From: Gammaproteobacteria bacterium
Lineage (GTDB): Bacteria; Pseudomonadota; Gammaproteobacteria; Pseudomonadales; Litorivicinaceae
DNA length: 12,203 bases
Direction of reading: 5' to 3'
Assembly: GCA_002705325.1 (NCBI GenBank)
Contig: PAFS01000004.1
Coordinates: 1-12,203, forward strand
The position numbers were made by a program, and so were the translations under genes. Below the pieces are notes generated by a model. That model was given only the letters and a program-made list of their open reading frames with translations. It had not been told where the DNA came from and made no database searches. Of the stretch, positions 1 to 6,839 are shown piece by piece (position 1 is the first letter of the stretch; every line of letters starts with the position of its first letter).

Positions 1-679
1 CGATTAGGCGCACATCTATTATTTCTCGGCCAGATTCAAACACCACATCTTGTGACTTGTTGATTGTGTAATCAAAAGGCACTCGTGCATGGATATCAAC
101 GGCAACAGATACAATTTCGAGTATCGGAGCTCCGATCGACATCCGAGTACCAACGGACGCAAGTTGTTTGATCACGACTGAATCAAAAGGTGCTTTAACT
201 TCACATTTGGATACCCGAAGCTCTGCTTCTTCTAATGCGACCCGTCTGGCATCGACTCCAATTCGTGCCTGTTGAAGCTCAGTTTCCCGAGTATCTTTTA
301 ATTCCTCACTTGCAATATTTGTCTTTGCTAATTTCGCGATCCGCGCCGACTGTCGCCCACTGAATTTTAACTGTACTTCGGCTTGTCTCAGCTCTTGAAT
401 CGCTAGCTCATGACGTAAGCGGGTGTCGCGGCAATCCAGTCGAATGAGTGTCTTTCCACGAGGGACTCGATCACCTGGACGGGCATTAATCGCAGTAATT
501 TCGGCGGATATTCCCGATGACAGAAGACTCGTTTCCAGAGGCTCCGCACTGGCTGGAAACACAATGGTCATAGGTTTTTGAAGCTCAGATACCGGTGCAA
601 CGGTGACAAATAAATCAGCAGCGACAGCGGTGTTCAAGAAGCATAGCGCAACGACTGCGAGGAATTTGGGCTGTTTCAT
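1..679 (-). CDS. HlyD-family periplasmic adaptor (membrane fusion protein), 3' part cut off by window edge
   Basis: Reading the minus strand from an ATG at 679 gives 226 codons open to the window edge, so the C-terminus is missing. Residues 1-20 look like a signal peptide (MKQPKFLAVVALCFLNTAVA) ending in an AVA-type cleavage site. Around residues 55-80 is the first half of a biotinyl-lipoyl-like domain, with the pattern ITAINARPGDRVPRGKTLIRLD. Residues about 85-155 are a charged, Gln/Glu/Arg/Leu-rich stretch expected to form the coiled-coil hairpin. The second lipoyl half (KAPFDSVVIKQLASVGTRM) and the start of the beta-barrel follow. Such adaptors join an inner-membrane RND or ABC pump to an outer-membrane channel. 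The start lies 31 bp after the pdxH stop with only a weak GAG ribosome site, so it may be co-transcribed with radA-pdxH. The substrate cannot be told from this piece, and the pump gene, if linked, lies outside the window. Confidence 0.85.
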   Translation of the reverse strand, partial: MKQPKFLAVVALCFLNTAVAADLFVTVAPVSELQKPMTIVFPASAEPLETSLLSSGISAEITAINARPGDRVPRGKTLIRLDCRDTRLRHELAIQELRQAEVQLKFSGRQSARIAKLAKTNIASEELKDTRETELQQARIGVDARRVALEEAELRVSKCEVKAPFDSVVIKQLASVGTRMSIGAPILEIVSVAVDIHARVPFDYTINKSQDVVFESGREIIDVRLI

Positions 680-710
680 CGAAGCGTCTCGGTAGCAGTG
701 TTGCCACATA

Positions 711-1349
711 CTATGGGGAACGACGGACTCGATTCCAACTCGCTCCATCGAATCGATAATCGAGGCGATCATGTAAGCGCGACGATCGACCCTGCCAGAA
801 TTCAATACGCGTCGCTCGGACAGCATATCCGCCCCAATGCTGCGGTCGTGGTACCGCATCTGGATACTCAGCCTCTAAATCACTCAATTTCGCTGTCAAT
901 ACATCATGAGATTCGATGATTTGCGATTGTTGGCTTGCCCAAGCACCCAGTCGGGATCCTTTAGGACGCTCTTGAAAATAGGCGTCATTTTCGTCGTCTG
1001 TTAGCTTTTCAACTGAACCTTCGACTCGTACCTGACGTTCAAGTTGGTCCCACCAGAACACCAACGCCGCTGAGGGTGACGCGAGAAGTTGCTCACCCTT
1101 ATGACTCAAATAATTCGTGTAAAACTTAAAATCGCGCCCTTCATATCCTTTCAGAAGCACAATACGTGCGTGCGGATTTCCCATGTCATCAACCGTGGCC
1201 AAAGTCATCGCGTTCGGCTCGAGCTGCGTTGTCTTTTTGGCGTCACTCAACCACGCTTCGAACAATACAATTGGATCCTCCCCAGCGTCGTCTTCAAGTA
1301 ACTGACCCACCTGATAATCTCTACGCAGTTGTTTTAAATCACGACTCAT
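711..1349 (-). CDS. pdxH: Pyridoxine/pyridoxamine 5'-phosphate oxidase
   Basis: A 212-residue cytoplasmic FMN enzyme that oxidises pyridoxine or pyridoxamine 5'-phosphate to pyridoxal 5'-phosphate, in the last step of de novo synthesis and in salvage. E. coli PdxH has 218 residues. Family landmarks are present in order: RIVLLKGYE and FYTNYLSHKGEQL (FMN phosphate site), FWWDQLERQVRVEG, SRLGAWASQQS, and the C-terminal IEFWQGRSSRLHDRL block that closes the active site. The start at 1349 (MSRDLKQLRRDY) is preferred over an in-frame ATG at 1385: it matches the family N-terminus and has GGAG seven bases upstream. It overlaps the end of radA by 11 bp, so translation is probably coupled. Nothing in the sequence suggests loss of function. 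Confidence 0.96.
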   Translation of the reverse strand: MSRDLKQLRRDYQVGQLLEDDAGEDPIVLFEAWLSDAKKTTQLEPNAMTLATVDDMGNPHARIVLLKGYEGRDFKFYTNYLSHKGEQLLASPSAALVFWWDQLERQVRVEGSVEKLTDDENDAYFQERPKGSRLGAWASQQSQIIESHDVLTAKLSDLEAEYPDAVPRPQHWGGYAVRATRIEFWQGRSSRLHDRLDYRFDGASWNRVRRSP

Positions 1350-2703
1350 CAAATAACTCCAACACCTGACTGATACGTTCAACACGACACACTTCGATAC
1401 CGCTCACTGGCTGCTTGGGCGCATTCGCGGACGGCACGATAGCCCTCTGAAATCCATGTTTTGCTGCCTCACGAATTCGCTCCTGACCGGATGCAACTGG
1501 CCGGACTTCCCCGGATAACCCGACTTCGCCAAAAATGACCCAGTCCTTGGAGATTGTTTTGCCACGAAAACTCGACACACAGGCTAACAGTAATCCGAGG
1601 TCAGCTCCCGTTTCTGTGACCTTGACACCACCTACCGCGTTGACGAATACATCTTGATCGCCCAATTGGACATGGCCATGACGATGCAAAATGGCCAGCA
1701 ACATTGCAAGGCGCTGCCCGTCAAGACCGACAGCAACCCGCTTCGGAGAACCACCCAAACTACTGTCAACAAGCGCCTGGACTTCGACCAATAGAGGCCG
1801 AGTACCCTCCCACGTACAAATCACCGAAGAACCCGGGGCCACATTTTCTGGTCGACTTAAAAAGATTGCAGATGGATTTTTCACTTCGCGTAGACCGGTT
1901 TCAGTCATTGCAAAAACACCCAGCTCACCCACTGAGCCGAAGCGGTTTTTGTGAGCACGTAGTGTCCTAAATCGCCCACCACTGTCTCCCTCAAGCAGAA
2001 GCGACGCATCAATGATGTGCTCGAGTACTTTCGGACCAGCCAATGCGCCTTCTTTGGTAACGTGACCAACCAAGAGAACGATGACTCCCGTTGCTTTAGC
2101 AAGACGCGTTAACTGCGCCGCGGACTCTCGAACCTGACCGACACTACCGGGTGCACCAGAGAGCGATTCAACTTGCATGACTTGGACCGAATCAGCGACG
2201 ACTAGAGCCGGTTTGACCTGTTCGACCATTGCGGCAATGGCTTCCACTCGAGTTTCGGATACGCATTCAAGATGCTCACCACTCAACCCCAAACGTTTTG
2301 CGCGCAATGCAATCTGTTCTAACGATTCTTCCCCTGTGACATAGAGACATGGCTTTTGCGCTGACAGTAGCGTCGTGACTTGCAGCAATAGCGTACTTTT
2401 TCCGGCGCCGGGAGCTCCACCCAGTAAAATCACAGACCCTGGAACAAAACCTCCCCCAAGGACTCTGTCAAACTCAGAGTACCCCGAGCCAAGTCGAGAA
2501 AGCCGCTCTGGCTTAATAGCAGACAATTTTGAACGCTCAGGAATGGCTCCTGCATACCCACCGGGACGACCCTTGGCAGGCTCAGGCACCTGAACTGATT
2601 CAACGAGCGTATTCCATGCCTGACATCCGAGGCACTGGCCAACCCATTGCGATGAGGTTGCGCCGCATTCTTGGCATTGGTAGATGGATTTAACTTTGGC
2701 CAC
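1339..2703 (-). CDS. radA: DNA repair protein RadA (branch-migration ATPase)
   Basis: A 454-residue full-length RadA, the RecA-like helicase that drives branch migration of recombination intermediates after RecA strand exchange. An N-terminal C4 zinc finger is visible (C10-x2-C13-x10-C24-x2-C27). The Walker A loop GAPGAGKS is at residues 96-103, and the Walker B-like strand is around ALVVADS. The RadA signature KNRFG lies in the segment AHKNRFGSVGELGVF. The C-terminal part is the Lon-protease-like domain (GVKVTETGADLGLLLA, FGEVGLSGEVRPV), which lacks protease activity in this family. Translation starts at GTG, with AGGAG six bases upstream. That ribosome site lies inside a strong hairpin in the 35-bp gap after the hexR-like gene. 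The gene's end overlaps pdxH by 11 bp. Confidence 0.97.
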   Translation of the reverse strand: MAKVKSIYQCQECGATSSQWVGQCLGCQAWNTLVESVQVPEPAKGRPGGYAGAIPERSKLSAIKPERLSRLGSGYSEFDRVLGGGFVPGSVILLGGAPGAGKSTLLLQVTTLLSAQKPCLYVTGEESLEQIALRAKRLGLSGEHLECVSETRVEAIAAMVEQVKPALVVADSVQVMQVESLSGAPGSVGQVRESAAQLTRLAKATGVIVLLVGHVTKEGALAGPKVLEHIIDASLLLEGDSGGRFRTLRAHKNRFGSVGELGVFAMTETGLREVKNPSAIFLSRPENVAPGSSVICTWEGTRPLLVEVQALVDSSLGGSPKRVAVGLDGQRLAMLLAILHRHGHVQLGDQDVFVNAVGGVKVTETGADLGLLLACVSSFRGKTISKDWVIFGEVGLSGEVRPVASGQERIREAAKHGFQRAIVPSANAPKQPVSGIEVCRVERISQVLELFDES

Positions 2704-2704
2704 A

Positions 2705-2735
2705 CTGGTCTCCTGTTCGGTACAGGATAGACCAG
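2705..2735 (-). promoter_or_regulatory. Hairpin holding the radA ribosome binding site
   Basis: The mRNA-sense strand reads CTGGTCT-AT-CCTGT, loop ACCGA, then ACAGG-AGACCAG. This gives twelve perfect base pairs with one two-base bulge. It fills almost the whole hexR-radA gap, starting three bases after the hexR-like stop codon and ending one base before the radA GTG. The AGGAG ribosome site of radA is in the 3' arm. No T-run follows, so it is unlikely to be an ordinary intrinsic terminator. Either it limits radA initiation until a ribosome finishing the upstream gene opens it (translational coupling), or it stabilises or processes the transcript. The structure is directly visible; the regulatory role is inference. 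Confidence 0.6.
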
Positions 2736-2738
2736 ATT

Positions 2739-3566
2739 TCAGCCGACAGCGCGTTCTGAGCGACTTGGTTTCAAATGTTTGAACTTGCGCTGGGTTCGAC
2801 CAGCCAGCTGGACACTCTCACCGAGTACCTCAAGTACAATTTGGCAGACCAACCGATTGGTAAAGCCTGCCATTGTTGCACTCGAAGAATCCAACACCAG
2901 GTCAATCGTTCGGTGGCACGCTCGTGCCAATGGAGAGCCTGTTGGTGCGATCGCGATTAAACGCGCACTCCGTTCATCGGCAAGCGTTGCTGACTGTACC
3001 ATTGGCGCAGTCTCTCCGTTCGTACAAAGAAATAAGAAGAGATCATCTGATGAAGCCGTATTTGCCGTTAATTCTTGGATCACCGCATCAGTATGAACAA
3101 CAACGGCGATAGGGGCTCCGATAAAGAGCTCTTGAGCTCCTCGAGCCAACCCTGATGTCGGACCCAACCCGTAAATCAGTAATCGTCTGCAATCCAGGAT
3201 TTCGCCAACAACTCCAAGGAGATCTTGTTCGGGTAATCGTGTTCGTGCACGGTTAATGCGGGACATGGCAGTCTCAAACATTTTATCGGCCAATTGTAGA
3301 CTGGAGTCATTATCGTCGAGACCACGAACCTGAAAGCTCGCCGGATTCGCCAATGTCTGAGCCAACCTCAACTTAAAATCAGGAAACCCACGACACCCGA
3401 GTGACCGGCAGAATCGATTCACGGTGGGCTCAGATACCCCCGCTGCCACAGCCAGACGAGCGATACTCAGATGCACGGAATGCTCGGGATCGGCGAGAAT
3501 AGTCTCAGCGACAGCCCGCTCAGATCTACTGAGATTCGAAAGCGATGCGCGAACTTGATCAATCAT
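2739..3566 (-). CDS. hexR: RpiR/MurR-family transcriptional regulator, HexR-like
   Basis: A 275-residue regulator with an N-terminal RpiR-type helix-turn-helix (about residues 1-75) and a C-terminal SIS sugar-phosphate domain (about 115-245). The recognition region VSEPTVNRFCRSLG and the following FPDFKLRLAQ are almost the pseudomonad HexR sequence. HexR represses glucose catabolism genes and responds to 2-keto-3-deoxy-6-phosphogluconate. The SIS part diverges more: the loops read GLGPTSG and LCTNGET where HexR has GLGASAS and ISYTGRT. Two serines known to matter for effector response in P. putida HexR therefore look replaced. No zwf, edd, eda or pgl gene is adjacent. The start at 3566 (MIDQVRASL) has AGGAG seven bases upstream and is chosen over an ATG at 3608. 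The gene lies upstream of radA and probably shares its transcript. Family assignment is sure; orthology to HexR is likely but not proven. Confidence 0.85.
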   Translation of the reverse strand: MIDQVRASLSNLSRSERAVAETILADPEHSVHLSIARLAVAAGVSEPTVNRFCRSLGCRGFPDFKLRLAQTLANPASFQVRGLDDNDSSLQLADKMFETAMSRINRARTRLPEQDLLGVVGEILDCRRLLIYGLGPTSGLARGAQELFIGAPIAVVVHTDAVIQELTANTASSDDLFLFLCTNGETAPMVQSATLADERSARLIAIAPTGSPLARACHRTIDLVLDSSSATMAGFTNRLVCQIVLEVLGESVQLAGRTQRKFKHLKPSRSERAVG

Positions 3567-3579
3567 TGTGTCGCTCCTT

Positions 3580-3593
3580 TGTAATTCTTCACA
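3580..3593 (-). promoter_or_regulatory. Possible operator and promoter of the hexR-like gene
   Basis: The minus strand has TAATAT (3598-3593), a fair -10 element, directly followed by the imperfect palindrome TGTGAAGAATTACA. Its arms resemble the TGTAAT/ATTACA half-sites known for HexR, although the centre is a base short and one arm is imperfect. It lies just before the AGGAG ribosome site, where a bound repressor would block transcription of its own gene. No good -35 is visible. The call rests on weak motif similarity and position only. Confidence 0.25.
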
Positions 3594-3648
3594 TATTATT
3601 GAGCACACTCATTGCCGAACTCCGTTCGACTTATTAGGAGAATAAACA

Positions 3649-4113
3649 ATGTTCAATCGTAGGACAATCTTATTCGGGATTTTCATGTATCTCAGCGGCC
3701 TGACCGCCCATGCTAATGGCTTAACAGATCTGAAAAATCAACCATTTGAAATTAAGGGTCCGGCGGTGGTGAACTTCTGGGCCACGTGGTGTGCACCCTG
3801 TATTAAGGAGCTACCTGATCTCGAAATACTTGGTCAAAAATTAGGCTCTGAGGCGACTGTGTATCTGGTTAATTTTGGAGAAACCACCAAAACGATTGAC
3901 ACTTTCAAAGCGAAAAAACCTGAGCTGTTTGGGGAGCACACTATACTTCTGAAAGATGCCAAGATGTCCGGACTCAAAGCCTATGGACTTCGCGGCGTTC
4001 CAACAACTGTTCTCATTAACGCATCGGGTGAAACAGTCGAGAGTATCCAAGGAATGAAAGATTGGGGTGACGAGGAAATCATCACCGAAATTAGAGCGAA
4101 GATCTTGCCGTAA
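3649..4113 (+). CDS. TlpA/ResA-like exported thioredoxin
   Basis: A 154-residue protein with an N-terminal signal sequence (twin Arg at 4-5, hydrophobic stretch about 6-20, likely cleavage after THANG-like residues near 23) followed by a thioredoxin fold. The redox centre is W47-C48-A49-P50-C51 in the pattern NFWATWCAPC, typical of TlpA, ResA and CcmG-type reductases. The cis-proline loop is RGVPTT (Pro118). It therefore probably reduces disulfides in the periplasm, perhaps in a copper or cytochrome c maturation client. AGGAG lies eight bases before the ATG. The 3' end overlaps by 23 bp that of the convergent dsbD-like gene, whose product is the natural electron donor for such a protein. The specific client is unknown. 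It is shorter than most CcmG proteins and has no gene of the ccm cluster next to it. Confidence 0.85.
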   Translation: MFNRRTILFGIFMYLSGLTAHANGLTDLKNQPFEIKGPAVVNFWATWCAPCIKELPDLEILGQKLGSEATVYLVNFGETTKTIDTFKAKKPELFGEHTILLKDAKMSGLKAYGLRGVPTTVLINASGETVESIQGMKDWGDEEIITEIRAKILP

Positions 4114-4126
4114 TCGCTTGCTCTAA
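4091..4126. terminator. Weak inverted repeat at the convergent tlpA-like/dsbD-like junction
   Basis: TTAGAGC at 4091-4097 pairs with GCTCTAA at 4120-4126, and an inner GCGA/TCGC can pair as an alternative. The repeat spans the overlapping 3' ends of the two genes, where a bidirectional terminator would be expected. The loop is large and there is no T-run on either side, so this may be only a chance repeat. Confidence 0.2.
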
Positions 4127-6103
4127 CTCATCAAAACTTGGGAATTGTGACAACACAATTGGCTCCATGCCCGGGTGATTGACGACGTAAAGTGGGACAC
4201 CGACACGACCAAATGCATTTAAATATTCAGTGATTAACGGATCATAACGCGTCCAATCACCGGTCATTCGAATGATTCCATTGTCATTAAACAATTGATC
4301 AACCGCTTCGGTATTCAACAATCGTTTTTCGGTGACTTTACACGTAATACACCAGTCAGCTGTCATGTTAATAAAAACAGATTGCCCAGCATTGAGACGT
4401 GCCTGCAACGCTGCTGATGCGTAGGGTTCAGCTTCAACATCGAGCGTTGTTTGCTCTGAGGAAGCAGGTGTCACCTGTGACACACCCGGGATCGCTATCA
4501 AAGACGTGATCACGATCAAAATACCAAGTATGTTCGAGATCCTACCCTCTCCTTTGGTCAACCAAATACCAAACATGAACAGCAGTAATCCGCTGAGGAT
4601 CAATATGAGAACGTCAAAAGACGTCTGACGAACCAGAACCCACAATAACCAAATCGCAGTCGCCAAAATTGGGAAAGCCAAAAATTGCTTCAACCGAATC
4701 ATCCAATGACCTGGACGTGGTAGTCGATTCGCTAATTGTGGACGAATCGCAAATGCGAGCATTGGGAGAGCAAGGCCAAGACCCAACGTCGAAAATACGA
4801 TAAGGGTAACCCACCATGGTTGTGTCAATGTGTAGCCCATCGCCACACCCATGAACGGGGCGGTACAGGGAGTTGCAACAACAACAGCCAATACCCCAGT
4901 GAAGAACTCGGCGCGACCGGAATGGCCTTCTGTCAGATGTTGCCCGACACCTGACAGTGCCATACCAAACTCAACCCATCCATAAAGCCACAGACCCAAA
5001 ATGACAAAGACATAAACTAAGAGACCAACAAACCAAGGTGTTTGTAATTGAAAGCCCCAACCAATTTGTGCTCCGCCGGCTTTCAAGCCAACCATAATCG
5101 AAGCAAGCACCAACATTGTGGCCAAAATACCTGCGGTATAGAGCCAAGCTCCTTGTTGAACATCACGCCGTTCTTTTGTCGCTTTACCTGCAATTGATAA
5201 TGCTTTGATCGAAAGCACCGGGAAAACACATGGCATTAAATTCAGAATCAAGCCACCAGCCAACGCCATGATCAACACAACACCCAATGATAAATTCTGC
5301 TTGTCTATCACGGGGACGGCGAGCGAGCGATCCAATGGCAATCGAATCCCACCTGATTCAACACCAATGACCCAGTGACCCGCAGCATAATCCGATGGAT
5401 TCAACACGCGGTCGAAAGTCACCAACACACCATCCCCAAGTGGTTCAACGCGCTCGATGAGCCCAAGAACCTCACCAGAACCCTCGGGCATCACGTCCTG
5501 AATCGCAACTTCAGTCAATCCAGAGATCCAAACTGATTGGGATCCAGCAAAGTTGACGCTGGCTGGGAAATCGGTGGGCACGGCAGCACGCGCTGCATCA
5601 ATTTGTTGCCCAAACCTAGAGCGGCGCACATCCAACTGAGACGAGACAACGGGTAACGAAATGCTGACCTCTTGACTCTCAGGAATACAAATATCACGAC
5701 ACACCAACCAGCGCGCTTCTCCACTGAGAGACCATTGATCTGACGCTGTTAAAGGAACTGTAATCTGAAATGGGTGAAGCACTACGTCGGTGTATCCATA
5801 AGTCAGCAAACTCACATCGCCACCAAAGGGCTTTGTTTTTGCAACAGGGAATTGAAGCTCAGGGTCATACGATTGTTGGCCATCACTCAATTCAATCGAT
5901 GGCGGAAGACCAGTAGAACCGGCATTTTTCCAATAGGTATTCCAACCCTTTGTAATTTCAAGCGATAGTCCGAACCAGAGGGTGTCTCCGGGGATAACTG
6001 ACTCAACCGGCGCGATCAACCGCGCAGTGACCTGATTGGCCTGGGTGAATCCAGACAGCACGACAAATAAGGAAAGAACGCAGACTTTTAAAATCCATTT
6101 CAT
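4091..6103 (-). CDS. DsbD/ScsB-family thiol:disulfide interchange protein (periplasmic thiol reductase)
   Basis: A 670-residue three-part protein that carries electrons from cytoplasmic thioredoxin across the inner membrane to periplasmic proteins. Residues 1-23 are a signal peptide (MKWILKVCVLSLFVVLSGFTQA). Residues about 24-155 form the DsbC/DsbD-type N-terminal domain, with paired cysteines C135 and C139 in WLVCRDICIP. Residues about 270-545 are the membrane domain with some eight hydrophobic segments. Its two key cysteines are C292 (NLMPCVFPVLS) and C413 (ATPCTAPFMG). Residues about 560-670 are a thioredoxin domain with C585-I-T-C588 and a GVP cis-proline. The N-terminal domain with the WxxCxxxCIP pattern and the overall length resemble ScsB-type proteins more than E. 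coli DsbD (565 residues). No Shine-Dalgarno is evident before the ATG. The neighbouring TlpA-like protein is a likely acceptor. The gene diverges from imuA with a LexA box between them. Confidence 0.92.
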   Translation of the reverse strand: MKWILKVCVLSLFVVLSGFTQANQVTARLIAPVESVIPGDTLWFGLSLEITKGWNTYWKNAGSTGLPPSIELSDGQQSYDPELQFPVAKTKPFGGDVSLLTYGYTDVVLHPFQITVPLTASDQWSLSGEARWLVCRDICIPESQEVSISLPVVSSQLDVRRSRFGQQIDAARAAVPTDFPASVNFAGSQSVWISGLTEVAIQDVMPEGSGEVLGLIERVEPLGDGVLVTFDRVLNPSDYAAGHWVIGVESGGIRLPLDRSLAVPVIDKQNLSLGVVLIMALAGGLILNLMPCVFPVLSIKALSIAGKATKERRDVQQGAWLYTAGILATMLVLASIMVGLKAGGAQIGWGFQLQTPWFVGLLVYVFVILGLWLYGWVEFGMALSGVGQHLTEGHSGRAEFFTGVLAVVVATPCTAPFMGVAMGYTLTQPWWVTLIVFSTLGLGLALPMLAFAIRPQLANRLPRPGHWMIRLKQFLAFPILATAIWLLWVLVRQTSFDVLILILSGLLLFMFGIWLTKGEGRISNILGILIVITSLIAIPGVSQVTPASSEQTTLDVEAEPYASAALQARLNAGQSVFINMTADWCITCKVTEKRLLNTEAVDQLFNDNGIIRMTGDWTRYDPLITEYLNAFGRVGVPLYVVNHPGMEPIVLSQFPSFDELEQAITARSSL

Positions 6104-6120
6104 ATAATGAGATTAGCGGA

Positions 6121-6149
6121 TTGACTTCGGTAAAAAACTGTATTTTTAT
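6121..6149 (+). promoter_or_regulatory. Likely imuA-imuB promoter
   Basis: TTGACT at 6121-6126 matches the -35 consensus in five of six positions. At 17 bp spacing follows TTTTAT (6144-6149), four of six for the -10. Transcription would start close to 6156, the imuA ATG itself, which would make the mRNA leaderless. The LexA box covers the -10. A TATAAT at 6103-6108 is a rival -10, but it lacks a recognisable -35. Confidence 0.5.
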
Positions 6150-6153
6150 ACAG
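6138..6153. promoter_or_regulatory. LexA (SOS) box upstream of imuA
   Basis: CTGTATTTTTATACAG is a perfect CTGT-N8-ACAG gammaproteobacterial SOS operator with the usual AT-rich centre. It overlaps the likely -10 of imuA and ends two bases before the ATG. Because the gap to the divergent dsbD-like start is only 52 bp, bound LexA could also affect that gene. Placing imuA-imuB under SOS control agrees with this family elsewhere. Confidence 0.93.
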
Positions 6154-6155
6154 TA

Positions 6156-6839
6156 ATGAAAACAAATCTTTTACGTCCATTATTTGACGCCGGAAAGCTA
6201 TGGCAAGGGAATACAGAAACCACTATCGAAGTCACCGATACTGGATTTCCAGAGCTCAATGCTCAGCTCTGTAGTCAAGGCTGGCCTGCACATATGCTGA
6301 TTGAATTTCTAACGGATGATTGTTTCTCAGCTCCGATTCAATGTGCTTTAGCAACATGGCGATCACAGCAAGATGCTCGCTGGATTGCCTTCGTCAATCC
6401 GCCTTTAACACCATGCACTGAACGGCTAATGCAAGAAGGAATCGACACCGAAAAAGTCGACATCATGCATGTCGCTAATGATCAGCTTGCTTGGTGCTTA
6501 GAGCAAATCACACTGGCAGAATCCACACGCAGTGTGATTGCATGGGAAACTGAAACACTTACCTCAACACAACTTCGGCGGCTACAACTCGCTTGCCAAC
6601 GAGGACACACACAACTATTTCTCATCCGACAGCCCGCACACCGACATCAAGCCTCGCCTGCACCTGTCCGCGCAAAGATTGATCCATCGGTTACTGGTTT
6701 TGAAATCACAATATTTAAGCAACCAGGGACAAATGCCAGGCCACCTGTTGTCATTCCCTCTGAGCTCTCTTGGGTTCGTAAACCAAATCCAGCTCAGCGC
6801 GTCACTTGTGTCAAACATGACTCATCAGGGCTTCACTGA
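6156..6839 (+). CDS. imuA: ImuA, SOS mutagenesis accessory protein (RecA/SulA-like)
   Basis: A 227-residue member of the ImuA family (often annotated as SulA-like or translesion-synthesis-associated), which works with ImuB and DnaE2 in error-prone bypass of DNA damage. The recognisable layout is TGFPELNAQLCSQGWPAHMLIEFL near the start (RecA-like fold entry), WIAFVNPPLTPCTERLMQEGID in the middle and RRLQLACQRGHTQLFLIR further on. This follows the family pattern of a degenerate RecA core without a proper Walker A. A perfect LexA box precedes the ATG by two bases and there is no Shine-Dalgarno, so initiation may be leaderless. Upstream in-frame codons offer no better start before a stop at 6114. 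The TGA shares its last base with the ATG of imuB, implying tight coupling. Confidence 0.88.
   Translation: MKTNLLRPLFDAGKLWQGNTETTIEVTDTGFPELNAQLCSQGWPAHMLIEFLTDDCFSAPIQCALATWRSQQDARWIAFVNPPLTPCTERLMQEGIDTEKVDIMHVANDQLAWCLEQITLAESTRSVIAWETETLTSTQLRRLQLACQRGHTQLFLIRQPAHRHQASPAPVRAKIDPSVTGFEITIFKQPGTNARPPVVIPSELSWVRKPNPAQRVTCVKHDSSGLH

Noticed and set aside
1350..1385. Upstream ATG extension of pdxH
   Set aside because: The extra twelve residues do not match PdxH and the start at 1349 has a good GGAG site.
3567..3608. Upstream ATG extension of the hexR-like gene
   Set aside because: The ATG at 3566 has AGGAG at ideal spacing and matches the family N-terminus.
6103..6108. TATAAT as the main imuA -10
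   Set aside because: No recognisable -35 lies 16-18 bp upstream, and it overlaps the dsbD-like start codon; the LexA-covered promoter is better.
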